NCBI RefSeq assembly: GCF_019753045.1 | Contig: NZ_JAIELN010000010.1 | Span: forward strand, 62,001 to 126,000 | Reading direction: 5' to 3' | DNA length: 64,000 nucleotides | From: Hyphomicrobium sp. | Lineage (GTDB): Bacteria; Pseudomonadota; Alphaproteobacteria; Rhizobiales; Hyphomicrobiaceae | Part shown: positions 8,024-17,579 of the stretch, in pieces | Numbering within the stretch: the stretch's first letter is position 1 | Layout: each line of letters opens with the position of its first letter | The notes under the pieces: generated by a model | The model's input: only the letters and a program-made list of their open reading frames with translations | What the model was told of the DNA's origin: nothing | Databases searched by the model: none | Program-made: the position numbers and the translations under genes

Positions 8024-10102
8024 ATGATAGCAAAGCGCAAGGCGGCTCCGAAGCCGCGTTCCAAGCCCAGTATCAATCCACTTTTGGCGAAGTGGAACGG
8101 CCCGTTTGCGATGCCGCCGTTCGCTAAAATCGAAGCGCGCCATTTCAAACCGGCCCTCGATGCCGCCTTCCGCGAGCACAAGGCCGAGATAGAGAAGATC
8201 GCGAAAAACCCGGCTAAGCCGACTTTCGCCAATACCATCGTGGCTTTCGAGAAGAGCGGCTGGCAGCTGTCACGGGTCGCGTCGGTTTTCTGGAATCTCG
8301 AGGGTTCCGATTCGACGCCTGAGTTTCAGGAAATTGCGCGCGAAATGGCGCCGCGATTTGCGGCCCATGAAACGCAGATCCTTCTCGACAAGCGCCTCTT
8401 CAAACGCATCGACGATCTTTATGAGCGGCGTGACGCGTTGAAGCTCGGCGAGGAAGATATGCGCGTTCTCGAACGCCATCATCTCGAATTCGTCCGTTCG
8501 GGCGCGCGGCTTTCGGCGGCGGACAAATCCCGCGTCAAAGAAATCAATGCGCGGCTCGCGACGCTCGTTACGCAATTCATGCAGAACGTGCTCAAGGATG
8601 AGCAGTCGTGGCGGCTCGTTCTCGACGGAGAGAACGACCTCGCGGGTTTGCCAGATACTCTGAAAGAAAGTGCCGAACGCGCTGCTACTGACGCGGGCTT
8701 TCAGGGCAAGGCGATGATTACGCTCGCGCGCTCAAGCGTCGAAGGATTTCTCACGTATTCAAGCCGGCGCGATTTGCGTGAGCAGGCTTTCAACGCGTGG
8801 ACGCGCCGAGGTGCGCACGCCGGCGAGACCGATAATCGTCAGATTGTTGCGGAAGCGGTGGCGCTGCGCGGAGAATATGCGCGGCTGATGGGCTTTCCTT
8901 CGTTTGCCGAATTCAGCTTGCAAGACACCATGGCGAAAACGCCCGGCAGGGTCGACGAGCTTCTTCGCGCAGTATGGGAGAAAGCTGTCGTTCGCGCGGG
9001 CGAGGAGCGCGATGCGCTTACAGCCGAAGCCATCAGCAGCGGCGATAATTCAGAGATCATGCCGTGGGACTGGCGGTATTATTCCGAGCGCGTGCGCAAG
9101 GCGAAATACGATTTCGATGAATCGAAATTACAGCCCTATCTCGAACTTGATCAGATGATCCGCGCGGCGTTCGACACGGCGTCGCGCTTGTTCGGTCTGA
9201 AGTTCCAGGAGCGCAAGGATCTGCAGCGCTATCACCCGGAAGTCAGGGTGTGGGAGGTGCTCGACAAAAAGGGCGCGCACGTCGGCATTTTCATGGGCGA
9301 CTATTTCGCACGTCCGACGAAGCGCTCCGGCGCCTGGATGTCGGCATTCCGCTCGCAGCACAAGCTCGGGAAAGGCCAGAGCCCGATCATCGTCAACGTG
9401 CTGAACTTCGCGAAGGGCGGCGAGGGCGAGCCGGCGCTGCTGTCGTTCGACGACGCGCGCACGCTGTTTCACGAATTCGGGCATGGGCTGCACGGATTGC
9501 TTTCCAACGTGACCTATCCCTCGATTTCCGGAACGTCGGTGTCGCGGGATTTCGTCGAGCTGCCGTCGCAGCTTTACGAGCATTGGCTTTCGACGGCGGA
9601 AGTTCTCGAAAAGCATGCGCTGCACTACAAGACGGGAAAACCGATGCCGAAGGTCTTGCGGCAACGGCTCGCAGCGGCGCGTAATTTCAATCAAGGCTTT
9701 GCGACGGTCGAATATACGTCGTCGGCGCTCGTCGACATGGCGCTCTATTCGGCGGACACCGCATCCATCGCCGATGTCGAAGGCTTCGAGCGGGTGACGC
9801 TTTCACAGATCGATATGCCGAAAGAGATCGTGATGCGGCACCGCCTTCCGCATTTCATGCACATCATGTCGGGTTATGCGGCCGGATATTACAGCTATCT
9901 GTGGTCGGAAGTGATGGACGCCGACGCCTTTGCCGCGTTCGAGGAAACCGGAAACGTCTTTCATCCGGCCACGGCGAAGAAGCTTCATGAGTTCATCTAC
10001 TCGGCTGGGAACCGGCGCGATCCGCACGCGGCTTACGTGGCGTTTCGCGGACGGCCGCCGAAGATCGATGGCCTGTTGAAGAAGCGCGGGCTCGCCGCTT
10101 AG
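8024..10102 (+). CDS. M3 family zinc metallopeptidase (oligopeptidase A / Dcp type)
   Basis: A 692-residue soluble enzyme, the usual length of the family. The zinc motif appears as LFHEFGHGLHGLLSN (H-E-x-G-H, about residue 485), with the third ligand Glu in DFVELPSQLYEHW about 25 residues later. The C-terminal YAAGYYSYLWSEVMDADAF is the conserved substrate-binding element with paired tyrosines. Such enzymes degrade short peptides from proteolysis or signal peptides in the cytosol. The first 15 residues are basic (MIAKRKAAPKPRSKPS) but lack a hydrophobic stretch, so this is not a classic signal. It stands alone, convergent with the DUF1223 gene 24 bp away. Confidence 0.92.
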   Translation: MIAKRKAAPKPRSKPSINPLLAKWNGPFAMPPFAKIEARHFKPALDAAFREHKAEIEKIAKNPAKPTFANTIVAFEKSGWQLSRVASVFWNLEGSDSTPEFQEIAREMAPRFAAHETQILLDKRLFKRIDDLYERRDALKLGEEDMRVLERHHLEFVRSGARLSAADKSRVKEINARLATLVTQFMQNVLKDEQSWRLVLDGENDLAGLPDTLKESAERAATDAGFQGKAMITLARSSVEGFLTYSSRRDLREQAFNAWTRRGAHAGETDNRQIVAEAVALRGEYARLMGFPSFAEFSLQDTMAKTPGRVDELLRAVWEKAVVRAGEERDALTAEAISSGDNSEIMPWDWRYYSERVRKAKYDFDESKLQPYLELDQMIRAAFDTASRLFGLKFQERKDLQRYHPEVRVWEVLDKKGAHVGIFMGDYFARPTKRSGAWMSAFRSQHKLGKGQSPIIVNVLNFAKGGEGEPALLSFDDARTLFHEFGHGLHGLLSNVTYPSISGTSVSRDFVELPSQLYEHWLSTAEVLEKHALHYKTGKPMPKVLRQRLAAARNFNQGFATVEYTSSALVDMALYSADTASIADVEGFERVTLSQIDMPKEIVMRHRLPHFMHIMSGYAAGYYSYLWSEVMDADAFAAFEETGNVFHPATAKKLHEFIYSAGNRRDPHAAYVAFRGRPPKIDGLLKKRGLAA

Positions 10103-10126
10103 CAACGGGGTGGGGCAGCTCTGGAA

Positions 10127-10900
10127 TTACCAAAGCCCCGCCATCGTCGCTCCGATGATCGGGCCGCTTCGCCCTTCCTGCACGAGAACGACGAGCTTTT
10201 GCACGTCGGCCTGCATCATGGCGGCTCGGGGGAGCTGCACTTTCATCGGCATCCCCTTCCAGATGCCGATGGGCGTCAACTCGCGAACGATGTTGGTGTA
10301 GGTGAGCGTCTTGCCGGCGTTCTCGCCCTCCTTGATCTGCACGGCTCCCGTCATTTGGACGACGCCAAGCCAGATCGTCGCTTCGCGCGGGCTGTGTCCC
10401 GGCGTCTCGCCGCCCAACGCGAAGTTCAGAGTATTGCGTTCCTGCCAAAACCGGACGGGCACCTGCATCGGTCCACCCATTTTCATAGTGTCGTCGATCG
10501 CCTGCTGGATTGCCGCTTTGGACCCGCCGTTGACGTGCGCCACGCCATTGACGATGGCTTGCGGCGTGAAGATCTCGCCGTCGCCGCGGTTGCGGGCGTA
10601 ATTTCGTTGACGCTCGCTGTTGCGCGGTGAACCGAACGTGTCCTTCCAGCCGAGATAATTCCAGTAATCGACCGGCAGCGAGAGCGCGATGATGGAGGGA
10701 TCGTCCGACAGCGTTTTGAGGAGCGCGTCGGCCGGGGGACAGGACGAGCATCCCTGGCTCGTGAAGAGTTCTATGACGCCTTTGATGGGTTTCGCGGTCT
10801 GGACATCGAGGGAAACTTCCTGTGCCCGCAACGGCGAAGTCAAAGCCCACGCTGCGGCGAGGGCCGTCAGAACCAACGGGGTGAGGACGCGGAAACGCAT
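10127..10900 (-). CDS. DUF1223 family exported thioredoxin-fold protein
   Basis: A 257-residue protein with a clear signal peptide (LTPLVLTALAAAWALTSPLRAQ), so it is periplasmic. The DUF1223 core begins with VIELFTSQGCSSCPPADALL, a thioredoxin-like strand-CxxC-helix, and continues with LPVDYWNYLGWKDTFG and a later FTPQAIVNG, the cis-proline loop position of thioredoxin folds. The family is widespread in Proteobacteria and its function is unproven; the CSSC pair suggests redox chemistry, but that is inference. It is convergent with the M3 peptidase and lies downstream of acnA on the same strand, beyond a likely terminator. Confidence 0.85.
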   Translation of the reverse strand: MRFRVLTPLVLTALAAAWALTSPLRAQEVSLDVQTAKPIKGVIELFTSQGCSSCPPADALLKTLSDDPSIIALSLPVDYWNYLGWKDTFGSPRNSERQRNYARNRGDGEIFTPQAIVNGVAHVNGGSKAAIQQAIDDTMKMGGPMQVPVRFWQERNTLNFALGGETPGHSPREATIWLGVVQMTGAVQIKEGENAGKTLTYTNIVRELTPIGIWKGMPMKVQLPRAAMMQADVQKLVVLVQEGRSGPIIGATMAGLW

Positions 10901-11051
10901 CGGGGGGTAAGCCTTCGAGCCTCAAGTGGCAGGTGCCACGACAATTCTTTTAGCTCGTAGCCCGCGAATGAAAAAGTGAAAGGCTCGAAAGCCTTGTCAC
11001 GAACGGGTGAGCATCAAGACGTTCGTTCCGGCGAGAAGGATCGTTACCGGG

Positions 11052-11098
11052 AAAAATTCTTAATTCGTCCCGGCCTTGGCTTTGGCCTCGGCCGGGAC
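11052..11098 (-). terminator. Probable terminator of acnA
   Basis: On the minus strand the 9-bp repeat GTCCCGGCC / GGCCGGGAC encloses a 14-nt loop and is followed by an AT-rich tail ending in a T run. It starts about 11 bp after the acnA stop. The T run is offset by a few bases from the stem, so it may be a weaker terminator. Confidence 0.6.
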
Positions 11099-11109
11099 GC
11101 TGGCGTGCT

Positions 11110-13824
11110 CTAGGCCGCCAGGTTTCTCAGCACGTAGTGCAGGATGCCGCCGTTCCGGAAGTACTCGAGCTCGTCGAGGGTATCGATCCGGCAGAGGACG
11201 GGAACGGGGATCGACGTGCCGTCGGTGCGCGTGACGGTGAGCGTCACGACTTCACGGGGCTTGATGGTGGCAAGACCCGGGATGGTGACGCGCTCGTCGC
11301 CCTTGAGGCCGAGGGACTGCCAGGAAGCGCCTTCGGTAAAGACAAACGGAGCAATGCCCATGCCGACGAGGTTCGAGCGATGAATGCGCTCGAACGATTG
11401 GGCGATGACGGCGCGGACACCGAGAAGGTTCGTGCCTTTCGCCGCCCAGTCGCGGGATGAGCCGTTGCCGTACTCGATGCCGGCGAACACCACGAGCGGC
11501 ACGCCCTCCGCTTCGTATTGCATCGCGGCGTCGTAGATCGCCATTTCCTTGCCCGACGGATAATGGATCGTCAGGCCGCCTTCCTTCACGTTGCCGTTCG
11601 CATCCTTCACCATATGGTTTTTGATGCGGATGTTGGCGAACGTGCCGCGCATCATCACCTCGTGATTGCCGCGCCGCGTGCCGTACTGGTTGAAGTCAGC
11701 CGGCGCAACGTCATGGTCGAGGAGGTACTTTCCTGCGGGGCTCGCGGTTTTGATCGATCCCGCAGGCGAGATGTGGTCGGTCGTGATCTTATCGCCGAAG
11801 AGGCCGAGAATGCGCGCATTGACGATATCGTTGATCGGCTTCGCGTCGCGAGAGATCGACTGGAAATAGGGTGGGTTCTGAACGTACGTCGAGGAACCGT
11901 TCCAGCCGTAGGTCAGGCCGCCGCTCGTCGCGATGCCTTGCCAGTTGCCGTCGCCCTTGAAGACGTCGGCGTAGCGAGACTTGAAGAGTTCGCGCGTGAC
12001 GTTTTCGATGATGAACTGCTGGATTTCCTGCGACGTCGGCCAGATGTCCTTGAGGAAGACCGGCTTGCCGTCGCTGCCTTCGCCCAACGGTTCCTTGGTC
12101 AAGTCTTTCTGCACGGAACCGGCGAGCGCGTAGGCGACGACTAGCGGGGGCGATGCGAGATAATTCGCCTGCACGTCCGGGCTGACGCGTCCTTCGAAGT
12201 TGCGGTTGCCGGAGAGCACGGCGGCGGCGACGATGCCGTTGCTGTTGATCGCCTTTGAAATTTCCGGCGCGAGCGGGCCGGAGTTTCCGATGCAGGTGGT
12301 GCAGCCGAAGCCGACGAGGTTGAATCCGATCTGATCGAGGTACGGCTGGAGGCCGGACTTCGCGAGATAGGCGGCAACGACCTGCGATCCGGGCGCCAGC
12401 GAGGTCTTGACCCAAGGTTTGCTCTTCAGGCCGCGCTTCGCCGCGTTGCGGGCGAGGAGGCCTGCAGCAATCAGAACGCTCGGATTGGATGTGTTCGTGC
12501 AACTCGTGATCGCCGCGATGACGACGTCGCCGTGGCCGATGTCGAACTTTTCGCCTGCGACCGGCGCGCGTTTAGCAAGCTCGCCCGGCTTTTTGTATTC
12601 GTCGGCAAGGGCCGCCGCGAAGCCGCTCTTGATGTCGGTCAGTGCGATGCGGCCTTCGGGACGCTTCGGTCCGGCCATCGACGGCACGACGTCACCCAGC
12701 TCGAGGGACAGGGTATCGGTGAAGACCGGATCGGCGGATCCCGTATCGCGATAGAGGCCCTGGACCTTGCAGTAGGCCTCGACGAGCGCGATGCGATGAC
12801 TGTCGCGTCCCGACATCGTCAGATAATTGACGGTTTCCTTGTCGACGGGGAAGAAGCCGCACGTTGCGCCGTATTCGGGCGCCATGTTGGCGATCGTGGC
12901 GCGATCGGCGAGCGACATCGAGTCGAGGCCGGGTCCGAAGAATTCGACGAACTTGTTGACCACGCCCTTCTTACGCAACATCTGCGTAACGGTCAGCACG
13001 AGGTCGGTCGCGGTCACGCCCTCGGGGAGCTTGCCCGTCAAGCGGAAGCCGATGACTTCCGGAATGAGCATCGATTGCGGTTGGCCGAGCATTGCGGCTT
13101 CGGCTTCGATGCCGCCGACGCCCCAACCGAGCACCGCGAGACCGTTGACCATCGTCGTGTGGCTATCGGTGCCGACAAGCGTATCGGGATAGGCGACGGT
13201 TTTGCCGTCCGCCATTTCGTTGGTCCACACCGTCTGCGAAAGATATTCGAGATTGACCTGGTGGCAGATGCCGGTGCCGGGCGGCACGACGCGGAAATTC
13301 TGGAAGGCGCCCTGGCCCCATTTCAGGAAGTTATAGCGCTCGCCGTTGCGTGCATATTCGAGCGCGACGTTATCAGCCAAGGCTTTCGGCGTGCCGAACT
13401 CATCGACGATGACGGAATGGTCGATGACGAGATCGACGGGCACGAGCGGGTTGATCTTCGTCGGGTCGCCACCGAGCTTCGTCATGCCGTCACGCATGGC
13501 GGCGAGATCGACGACGGCGGGGACGCCGGTGAAATCCTGCATCAGGACGCGTGCCGGGCGAAAGCCGATTTCCTGCTCGGTCTTGCCCTTATTGTCGAGC
13601 CAAGCGGCCATGGCGACGATGTCGGCCTTTTGGACCGAGCGGCCGTCTTCGTGGCGCAAAAGGTTCTCGAGAAGCACCTTCATCGAGTAGGGAAGGCGGG
13701 AGATGCCGGTCAGGCCATTCGCTTCCGCATCGGGCAGCGAATAGTAAACGTATTCCTTGCCCTCGACGGTGAGGGTCTTGCGGCATTTGAAGCTGTCGTC
13801 GGAAACGGGTGTATGGGCGCTCAA
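11110..13824 (-). CDS. acnA: Aconitate hydratase A
   Basis: A 904-residue aconitase/IRP1-type enzyme that interconverts citrate and isocitrate in the TCA cycle. The N-terminus [16 protein letters not shown] is the classical AcnA start. Cluster-ligand cysteines are visible in [19 protein letters not shown] and [14 protein letters not shown]. The swivelling C-terminal domain carries [19 protein letters not shown] and [15 protein letters not shown]. The start appears to be TTG at 13824: a strong GGAGG lies 7 nt before it, and no in-frame ATG is near. It is divergent from ccmA across about 240 bp that should hold both promoters. Confidence 0.96.
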   Translation of the reverse strand: MSAHTPVSDDSFKCRKTLTVEGKEYVYYSLPDAEANGLTGISRLPYSMKVLLENLLRHEDGRSVQKADIVAMAAWLDNKGKTEQEIGFRPARVLMQDFTGVPAVVDLAAMRDGMTKLGGDPTKINPLVPVDLVIDHSVIVDEFGTPKALADNVALEYARNGERYNFLKWGQGAFQNFRVVPPGTGICHQVNLEYLSQTVWTNEMADGKTVAYPDTLVGTDSHTTMVNGLAVLGWGVGGIEAEAAMLGQPQSMLIPEVIGFRLTGKLPEGVTATDLVLTVTQMLRKKGVVNKFVEFFGPGLDSMSLADRATIANMAPEYGATCGFFPVDKETVNYLTMSGRDSHRIALVEAYCKVQGLYRDTGSADPVFTDTLSLELGDVVPSMAGPKRPEGRIALTDIKSGFAAALADEYKKPGELAKRAPVAGEKFDIGHGDVVIAAITSCTNTSNPSVLIAAGLLARNAAKRGLKSKPWVKTSLAPGSQVVAAYLAKSGLQPYLDQIGFNLVGFGCTTCIGNSGPLAPEISKAINSNGIVAAAVLSGNRNFEGRVSPDVQANYLASPPLVVAYALAGSVQKDLTKEPLGEGSDGKPVFLKDIWPTSQEIQQFIIENVTRELFKSRYADVFKGDGNWQGIATSGGLTYGWNGSSTYVQNPPYFQSISRDAKPINDIVNARILGLFGDKITTDHISPAGSIKTASPAGKYLLDHDVAPADFNQYGTRRGNHEVMMRGTFANIRIKNHMVKDANGNVKEGGLTIHYPSGKEMAIYDAAMQYEAEGVPLVVFAGIEYGNGSSRDWAAKGTNLLGVRAVIAQSFERIHRSNLVGMGIAPFVFTEGASWQSLGLKGDERVTIPGLATIKPREVVTLTVTRTDGTSIPVPVLCRIDTLDELEYFRNGGILHYVLRNLAA

Positions 13825-14061
13825 GATCAGGCCTCCGAAAGATTAAGACGAAGGGCTGCGCCGCCGGAGTGCCGGCGGATCGAGGTTGTCCCGCGGCACG
13901 AGCTCGTCGGTCCGCGCGACCCCCTCGCTTTTGCGCTAGCGAAGGATACAACGTGCCTTCTATATAATCGTTATAAAAAGAAAACACCAATCGCGAGATG
14001 GGCAAAATAGCGCGCAAATGCCGCCGTCTTGCTCATTCTCACGTCACGGAATCTCATCGCT

Positions 14062-14685
14062 GTGCAGCTGATTGCCGAAGACTTGGTCATAGATCGGGGT
14101 TCGCGCCGTATCATCGACGGGCTGTCATTTGCCGTCAAAGCCGGAGAGGCGCTGGTTTTGACAGGTGCGAACGGCATCGGGAAAACGACTTTGCTGCGTA
14201 CGCTGGCGGGTTTCATCCGGCCGTTCCGCGGTGTCATCCGGCTCGATGGCGGCGACGATGAATTGACGCTCGGGGAGCAGTCGCACGTCGTCGGGCATAC
14301 CAACGCGGTCAAGTCGAGCTTGTCGGTCGCGGAGAATGCTGGCTTTTGGAATACGTACCTCGACTCCGGTGAGGATTCTCCATCGCGGATCGCGGCATCA
14401 CTCCGCCATTTCGGGCTTGAAGACTTGAGCGATTTTCCCGCGGCTTACCTGTCGGCCGGTCAGAAGCGGCGGCTCGGACTTGCCCGGCTGCTTGTCGCAC
14501 GCCGTCCGGTCTGGCTGCTTGATGAACCAACCGCATCGCTTGACACGGCGTCATCGGAGCGGCTGGTGGCTGCGGTCAACGATCATACGAGTTCCGGCGG
14601 CCTTGCCGTCATCGCCACGCATCTGCCGCTCGGGCTCGAGCGCGCGCGGACGCTGGATCTCGCAGCGCAGAGGATGGCGGCTTGA
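14062..14685 (+). CDS. ccmA: Heme exporter ATP-binding protein CcmA
   Basis: A roughly 207-residue ABC ATPase of cytochrome c maturation. It shows Walker A TGANGIGKTTLLRTLAG, signature YLSAGQKRRLGLARLLV and Walker B VWLLDEPTASLD; the AGQKRR form of the signature is characteristic of CcmA. With CcmB and CcmC it makes the CcmABCD complex, which releases holo-CcmE using ATP. The GTG at 14062 gives the usual N-terminus (QLIAEDLVIDRG); a TTG at 14029 is in frame upstream. The stop overlaps the ccmB start. First gene of ccmABCDG. Confidence 0.93.
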   Translation: MQLIAEDLVIDRGSRRIIDGLSFAVKAGEALVLTGANGIGKTTLLRTLAGFIRPFRGVIRLDGGDDELTLGEQSHVVGHTNAVKSSLSVAENAGFWNTYLDSGEDSPSRIAASLRHFGLEDLSDFPAAYLSAGQKRRLGLARLLVARRPVWLLDEPTASLDTASSERLVAAVNDHTSSGGLAVIATHLPLGLERARTLDLAAQRMAA

Positions 14686-15347
14686 AGAGCTTTTGGGCTC
14701 TCCTTTCCCGGGATGTGAGACTTGCGGTCCGCGAAGGCGGCGCGATCGGGACGGCGCTCGGCTTCTTTCTGGTCGTCGTATCGCTCATGCCACTCGGCCT
14801 TGGACCGGATCTCAATTTGCTGTCGCGCATCGCGGCGGGGGTGCTGTGGATCGCGCTGCTGCTGGCGGCACTTCTGTCGCTTAACCGGATTTTCGAGGCC
14901 GACCACGAGGATGGGACGCTCGATGTGCTCGCGACGGGCCCATTGCCGCTGGAATTGGTTACCGCCGCCAAGTCGCTGGCGCACTGGATTACGACGGGCA
15001 TTCCGCTCGCGATCATGGCGCCAGTGCTCGGTATTCTGCTGAACCTCGATCTTGCGGCGTATCCGATCCTGGTGGCGACCACGCTCGCCGGCACTCCGGC
15101 GGTTAGTTTTCTCGGCGCTATCGGCGCGGCGTTGACGATGAAGACACGTCGCGGCGGCCTGCTGCTGGCGCTCATCGTGCTGCCGCTTTACGTTCCTACC
15201 CTGATTTTCGGGATTTCGGCTGTGAGCGCCGGGGCCGGGCCCACGGGGCTGGCGGCGTCGTTTCTCATCCTGGCGGCGATTTCTCTTGTTGCAATCGTGC
15301 TGGGTCCCCTCGCCGCAGCAGCCGCACTCAAGGTCCAGCTGCAATAA
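14682..15347 (+). CDS. ccmB: Heme exporter membrane protein CcmB
   Basis: A 221-residue protein with six hydrophobic segments. The N-terminal signature SFWALLSRDVRLAVREGG and the loop LNRIFEADHEDGTLDVLATGPLP are diagnostic for CcmB. It is the membrane partner of CcmA in cytochrome c maturation. The TTG start overlaps the ccmA stop (TTGA), so the two are translationally coupled. The C-terminus ends in a hydrophobic helix (LGPLAAAAALKVQLQ). About 53 bp separate it from ccmC. Confidence 0.93.
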   Translation: MKSFWALLSRDVRLAVREGGAIGTALGFFLVVVSLMPLGLGPDLNLLSRIAAGVLWIALLLAALLSLNRIFEADHEDGTLDVLATGPLPLELVTAAKSLAHWITTGIPLAIMAPVLGILLNLDLAAYPILVATTLAGTPAVSFLGAIGAALTMKTRRGGLLLALIVLPLYVPTLIFGISAVSAGAGPTGLAASFLILAAISLVAIVLGPLAAAAALKVQLQ

Positions 15348-15400
15348 TTGTAATCTCGGCCTTCATTGCGCCTTTCCGTCGAAAGTCTTAGATCCGGCAC

Positions 15401-16168
15401 ATGCAGACACTGACGCAACGCCTCGCCAACCCGGCCCGCTTCATGGAGCTTTCCGCACGGCTGCTGCCGTGGATTTCGGGGGCGGCCGGCATTCTGTTGG
15501 TCTCTGGGCTTTATCTCGCGTTCTTCGCGTCACCGGCCGACTATCAGCAGGGCGAGACGGTGCGGATCATGTACATCCACGTGCCGTGCGCGTGGCTGTC
15601 GATGATGGTCTATGGGCTCATCGCGCTGTCGAGCTTCGGGCTTCTGGTTTTCCGCCATCCGTTGGCGGATGTCTCGGCGAAGGCCGCCGCACCGCTCGGT
15701 GCCGCCTTCACGTTCCTGGCGCTGCTGACGGGCTCGCTCTGGGGTAAACCGATGTGGGGCACCTATTGGGTCTGGGATGCCCGACTGACGTCGGTCCTGA
15801 TCCTGTTTTTTCTCTATCTCGGATTGATGGCGCTCCGGTCGGCGCTCGAGGACGAGAGCGCCGCCGCGAAGCTTACGGCGATCCTGGCGCTCGTCGGCGT
15901 GACGATCCTCCCGATCATCAAATTCTCTGTCGACTGGTGGAATACGCTGCATCAGCCGTCGACCGATTTCACATCGACGGTCGATCCAAGCATGCGGTTG
16001 CCGCTTCTCGTCATGGCGGTTGCCTTCACGCTCTTGTTCTTCGCCATGCATCTCAAAGCCATGCGAAATGAAATTCTGCGCCGGCGGGTGAAAGCTCTCA
16101 GAACGCAGGCCGTCGCCGGGCGCGACCGGCTCGCGGCCCAGGCTGCAAATCACGGCGCGGCGGAGTAA
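15401..16168 (+). CDS. ccmC: Heme lyase/transporter CcmC
   Basis: A 255-residue six-helix membrane protein of the heme-handling family. The tryptophan-rich WWD signature is WGKPMWGTYWVWDARLTS (about residues 115-132). Conserved histidines lie in YIHVPCAWLSM, ahead of the WWD segment, and in VDWWNTLHQPS after it. CcmC binds heme in the periplasmic face of the membrane and loads it covalently onto CcmE. It is the third gene of the cluster, 6 bp before ccmD. Confidence 0.95.
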   Translation: MQTLTQRLANPARFMELSARLLPWISGAAGILLVSGLYLAFFASPADYQQGETVRIMYIHVPCAWLSMMVYGLIALSSFGLLVFRHPLADVSAKAAAPLGAAFTFLALLTGSLWGKPMWGTYWVWDARLTSVLILFFLYLGLMALRSALEDESAAAKLTAILALVGVTILPIIKFSVDWWNTLHQPSTDFTSTVDPSMRLPLLVMAVAFTLLFFAMHLKAMRNEILRRRVKALRTQAVAGRDRLAAQAANHGAAE

Positions 16169-16174
16169 TCGATC

Positions 16175-16348
16175 ATGGATCTTGGACCGCACGCCGCCTT
16201 CATCTGGATTTCTTACGCCGCCGTGACGGTGACCATCACCGGGCTCATTCTTTGGCTGATCGCGGATGGCCGGAAGCAGGCAGCCGATCTCGAAGCTCTC
16301 GAGCGGCAGGGTGTGAAGCGCCGTTCGGCGGCGCCGGGAGTACGATAA
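16175..16348 (+). CDS. ccmD: Heme exporter protein CcmD (57 residues)
   Basis: A 57-codon gene starting at ATG 16175 and ending TAA 16348. The protein begins MDLGPHAAFIWISYAAVT, continues as a single membrane helix (TVTITGLILWLIA), and ends in a basic cytoplasmic tail (DGRKQAADLEALERQGVKR). That layout, and its position exactly between ccmC and ccmG, identify CcmD, which is needed to release holo-CcmE from CcmABC. It abuts the GTG of ccmG by one base. Confidence 0.9.
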   Translation: MDLGPHAAFIWISYAAVTVTITGLILWLIADGRKQAADLEALERQGVKRRSAAPGVR

Positions 16349-16349
16349 A

Positions 16350-16928
16350 GTGACTGGCGGCAAGTCGAACTTAGTGCGCGTTTTACCGGTCGTGATTTTT
16401 GCAGTCGTCGCGGGGTTTTTCGCGATGGCGTTGCGGTCCGGCGATCCATCGCGGTTACCGTCTACGCTCGTCGGAAAGATGGTGCCTCAGACGGACTTTC
16501 CGCCGCTCGAAGGGCTTGAGGTCAACGGCAGCCCGGTGCCGGGTTTCAGCTCTGCCGATCTTGCGAAGGGCAAAGCCTCGGTCGTCAATTATTGGGCGTC
16601 CTGGTGCCAGCCCTGCGTTGAAGAGCATCCATTTCTGGAACAGCTGAAAGAAGAAGCGGGCGTCGATATCTACGGCGTCAACTACAAGGACCAGGCAGAC
16701 GCGGCGCGCCGTTTCGTCGGCCGTTTCGGCAATCCTTACTCAGCTGTCGGAACGGACAAAAGCGGGCGCGCGGCCATCGACTGGGGCGTCTACGGCACGC
16801 CCGAGACCTTCGTCGTCAATGGCCGGGGCGAAGTCGTCTACAAGCACGTCGGGCCGATCTCGGCCGACTCGTTGAAGACGAAGCTTTTGCCAGCCATCGA
16901 GAAGGCAAAAGCTGCGCCGGCGTCTTGA
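16350..16928 (+). CDS. ccmG: Thioredoxin-like cytochrome c maturation protein CcmG/DsbE
   Basis: A 192-residue membrane-anchored thioredoxin. One N-terminal helix (VLPVVIFAVVAGFFAMAL) precedes a periplasmic domain with the active site NYWASWCQPCVEEHP. The acidic GVNYKDQ segment and the cis-proline YGTPETFVV are typical of DsbE. It keeps the apocytochrome CxxCH cysteines reduced for heme attachment. GTG start directly after ccmD; last gene of the cluster, convergent with the carbonic anhydrase. The remaining cytochrome c genes (ccmE, ccmF, ccmH, ccmI) are not in this window. Confidence 0.93.
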   Translation: MTGGKSNLVRVLPVVIFAVVAGFFAMALRSGDPSRLPSTLVGKMVPQTDFPPLEGLEVNGSPVPGFSSADLAKGKASVVNYWASWCQPCVEEHPFLEQLKEEAGVDIYGVNYKDQADAARRFVGRFGNPYSAVGTDKSGRAAIDWGVYGTPETFVVNGRGEVVYKHVGPISADSLKTKLLPAIEKAKAAPAS

Positions 16929-16940
16929 ACGGCGTTCGCC

Positions 16941-17579
16941 TTAGAGCGGATAGAACATTCCGCGCGAGTGGTTCAGCACTGTCAGCGTTCCCGTTCGGAT
17001 GTCGAAGTGCGCTCCATGTAGCGCCAGGCGGCCGCGTTCTTCCTGATCGCGAACGAACGGGAAGGTCCGCAGGTTTTTGATCGCCTGCTTGATGCCTTCC
17101 TTTTCGAGAGCTTCCTGCTTGATGGCCTGGGGACTGTTTTGATGCGCGGAGAGCACCGAAAGGCGCGCATCGTCTAACATCGACATCCAGCGCGAGATGA
17201 ATTGCGCTTCCGTCTGGATCGCGGCGCTCTGATCAAGGGCAGCCTTGACGCCACCGCATCCAGAGTGGCCCATGATGATGAGATTTTTAATGCGCAAGTT
17301 CATGACCGCGAATTCGACGGCTGTACTGACGCCGTGATATTTGCCGCCCGTTTCGTAAGGCGGCACGAGGTTCGCCACGTTGCGGACGATGAAGAGTTCG
17401 CCGGGCATTGCGCTGAAAATCGTTTCCGGATCGACGCGACTATCCGAGCAGGAAATAACCATCGTCTCCGGGTTCTGCCCGTAGGTGGCTAGCTCTTCAT
17501 AATGGTCGGCGTTGAGAACGAAGTGGCGGTGCCTGAAGCGCCGATAGCGGTCTGTGAGGGATTCGGGGAAACTGCTCAT
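16941..17579 (-). CDS. Beta-class carbonic anhydrase
   Basis: A 212-residue cytosolic enzyme converting CO2 and bicarbonate. Zinc ligands are visible as the Cys of SCSDSRVDPE (with its Asp-Arg pair) and the His and Cys of GHSGCGG. The start ATG overlaps the nhaA stop (ATGA, 17576-17579), so it is probably translated by coupling from the nhaA transcript. In a methylotroph using carboxylation steps it would supply bicarbonate; that link is inference. Confidence 0.93.
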   Translation of the reverse strand: MSSFPESLTDRYRRFRHRHFVLNADHYEELATYGQNPETMVISCSDSRVDPETIFSAMPGELFIVRNVANLVPPYETGGKYHGVSTAVEFAVMNLRIKNLIIMGHSGCGGVKAALDQSAAIQTEAQFISRWMSMLDDARLSVLSAHQNSPQAIKQEALEKEGIKQAIKNLRTFPFVRDQEERGRLALHGAHFDIRTGTLTVLNHSRGMFYPL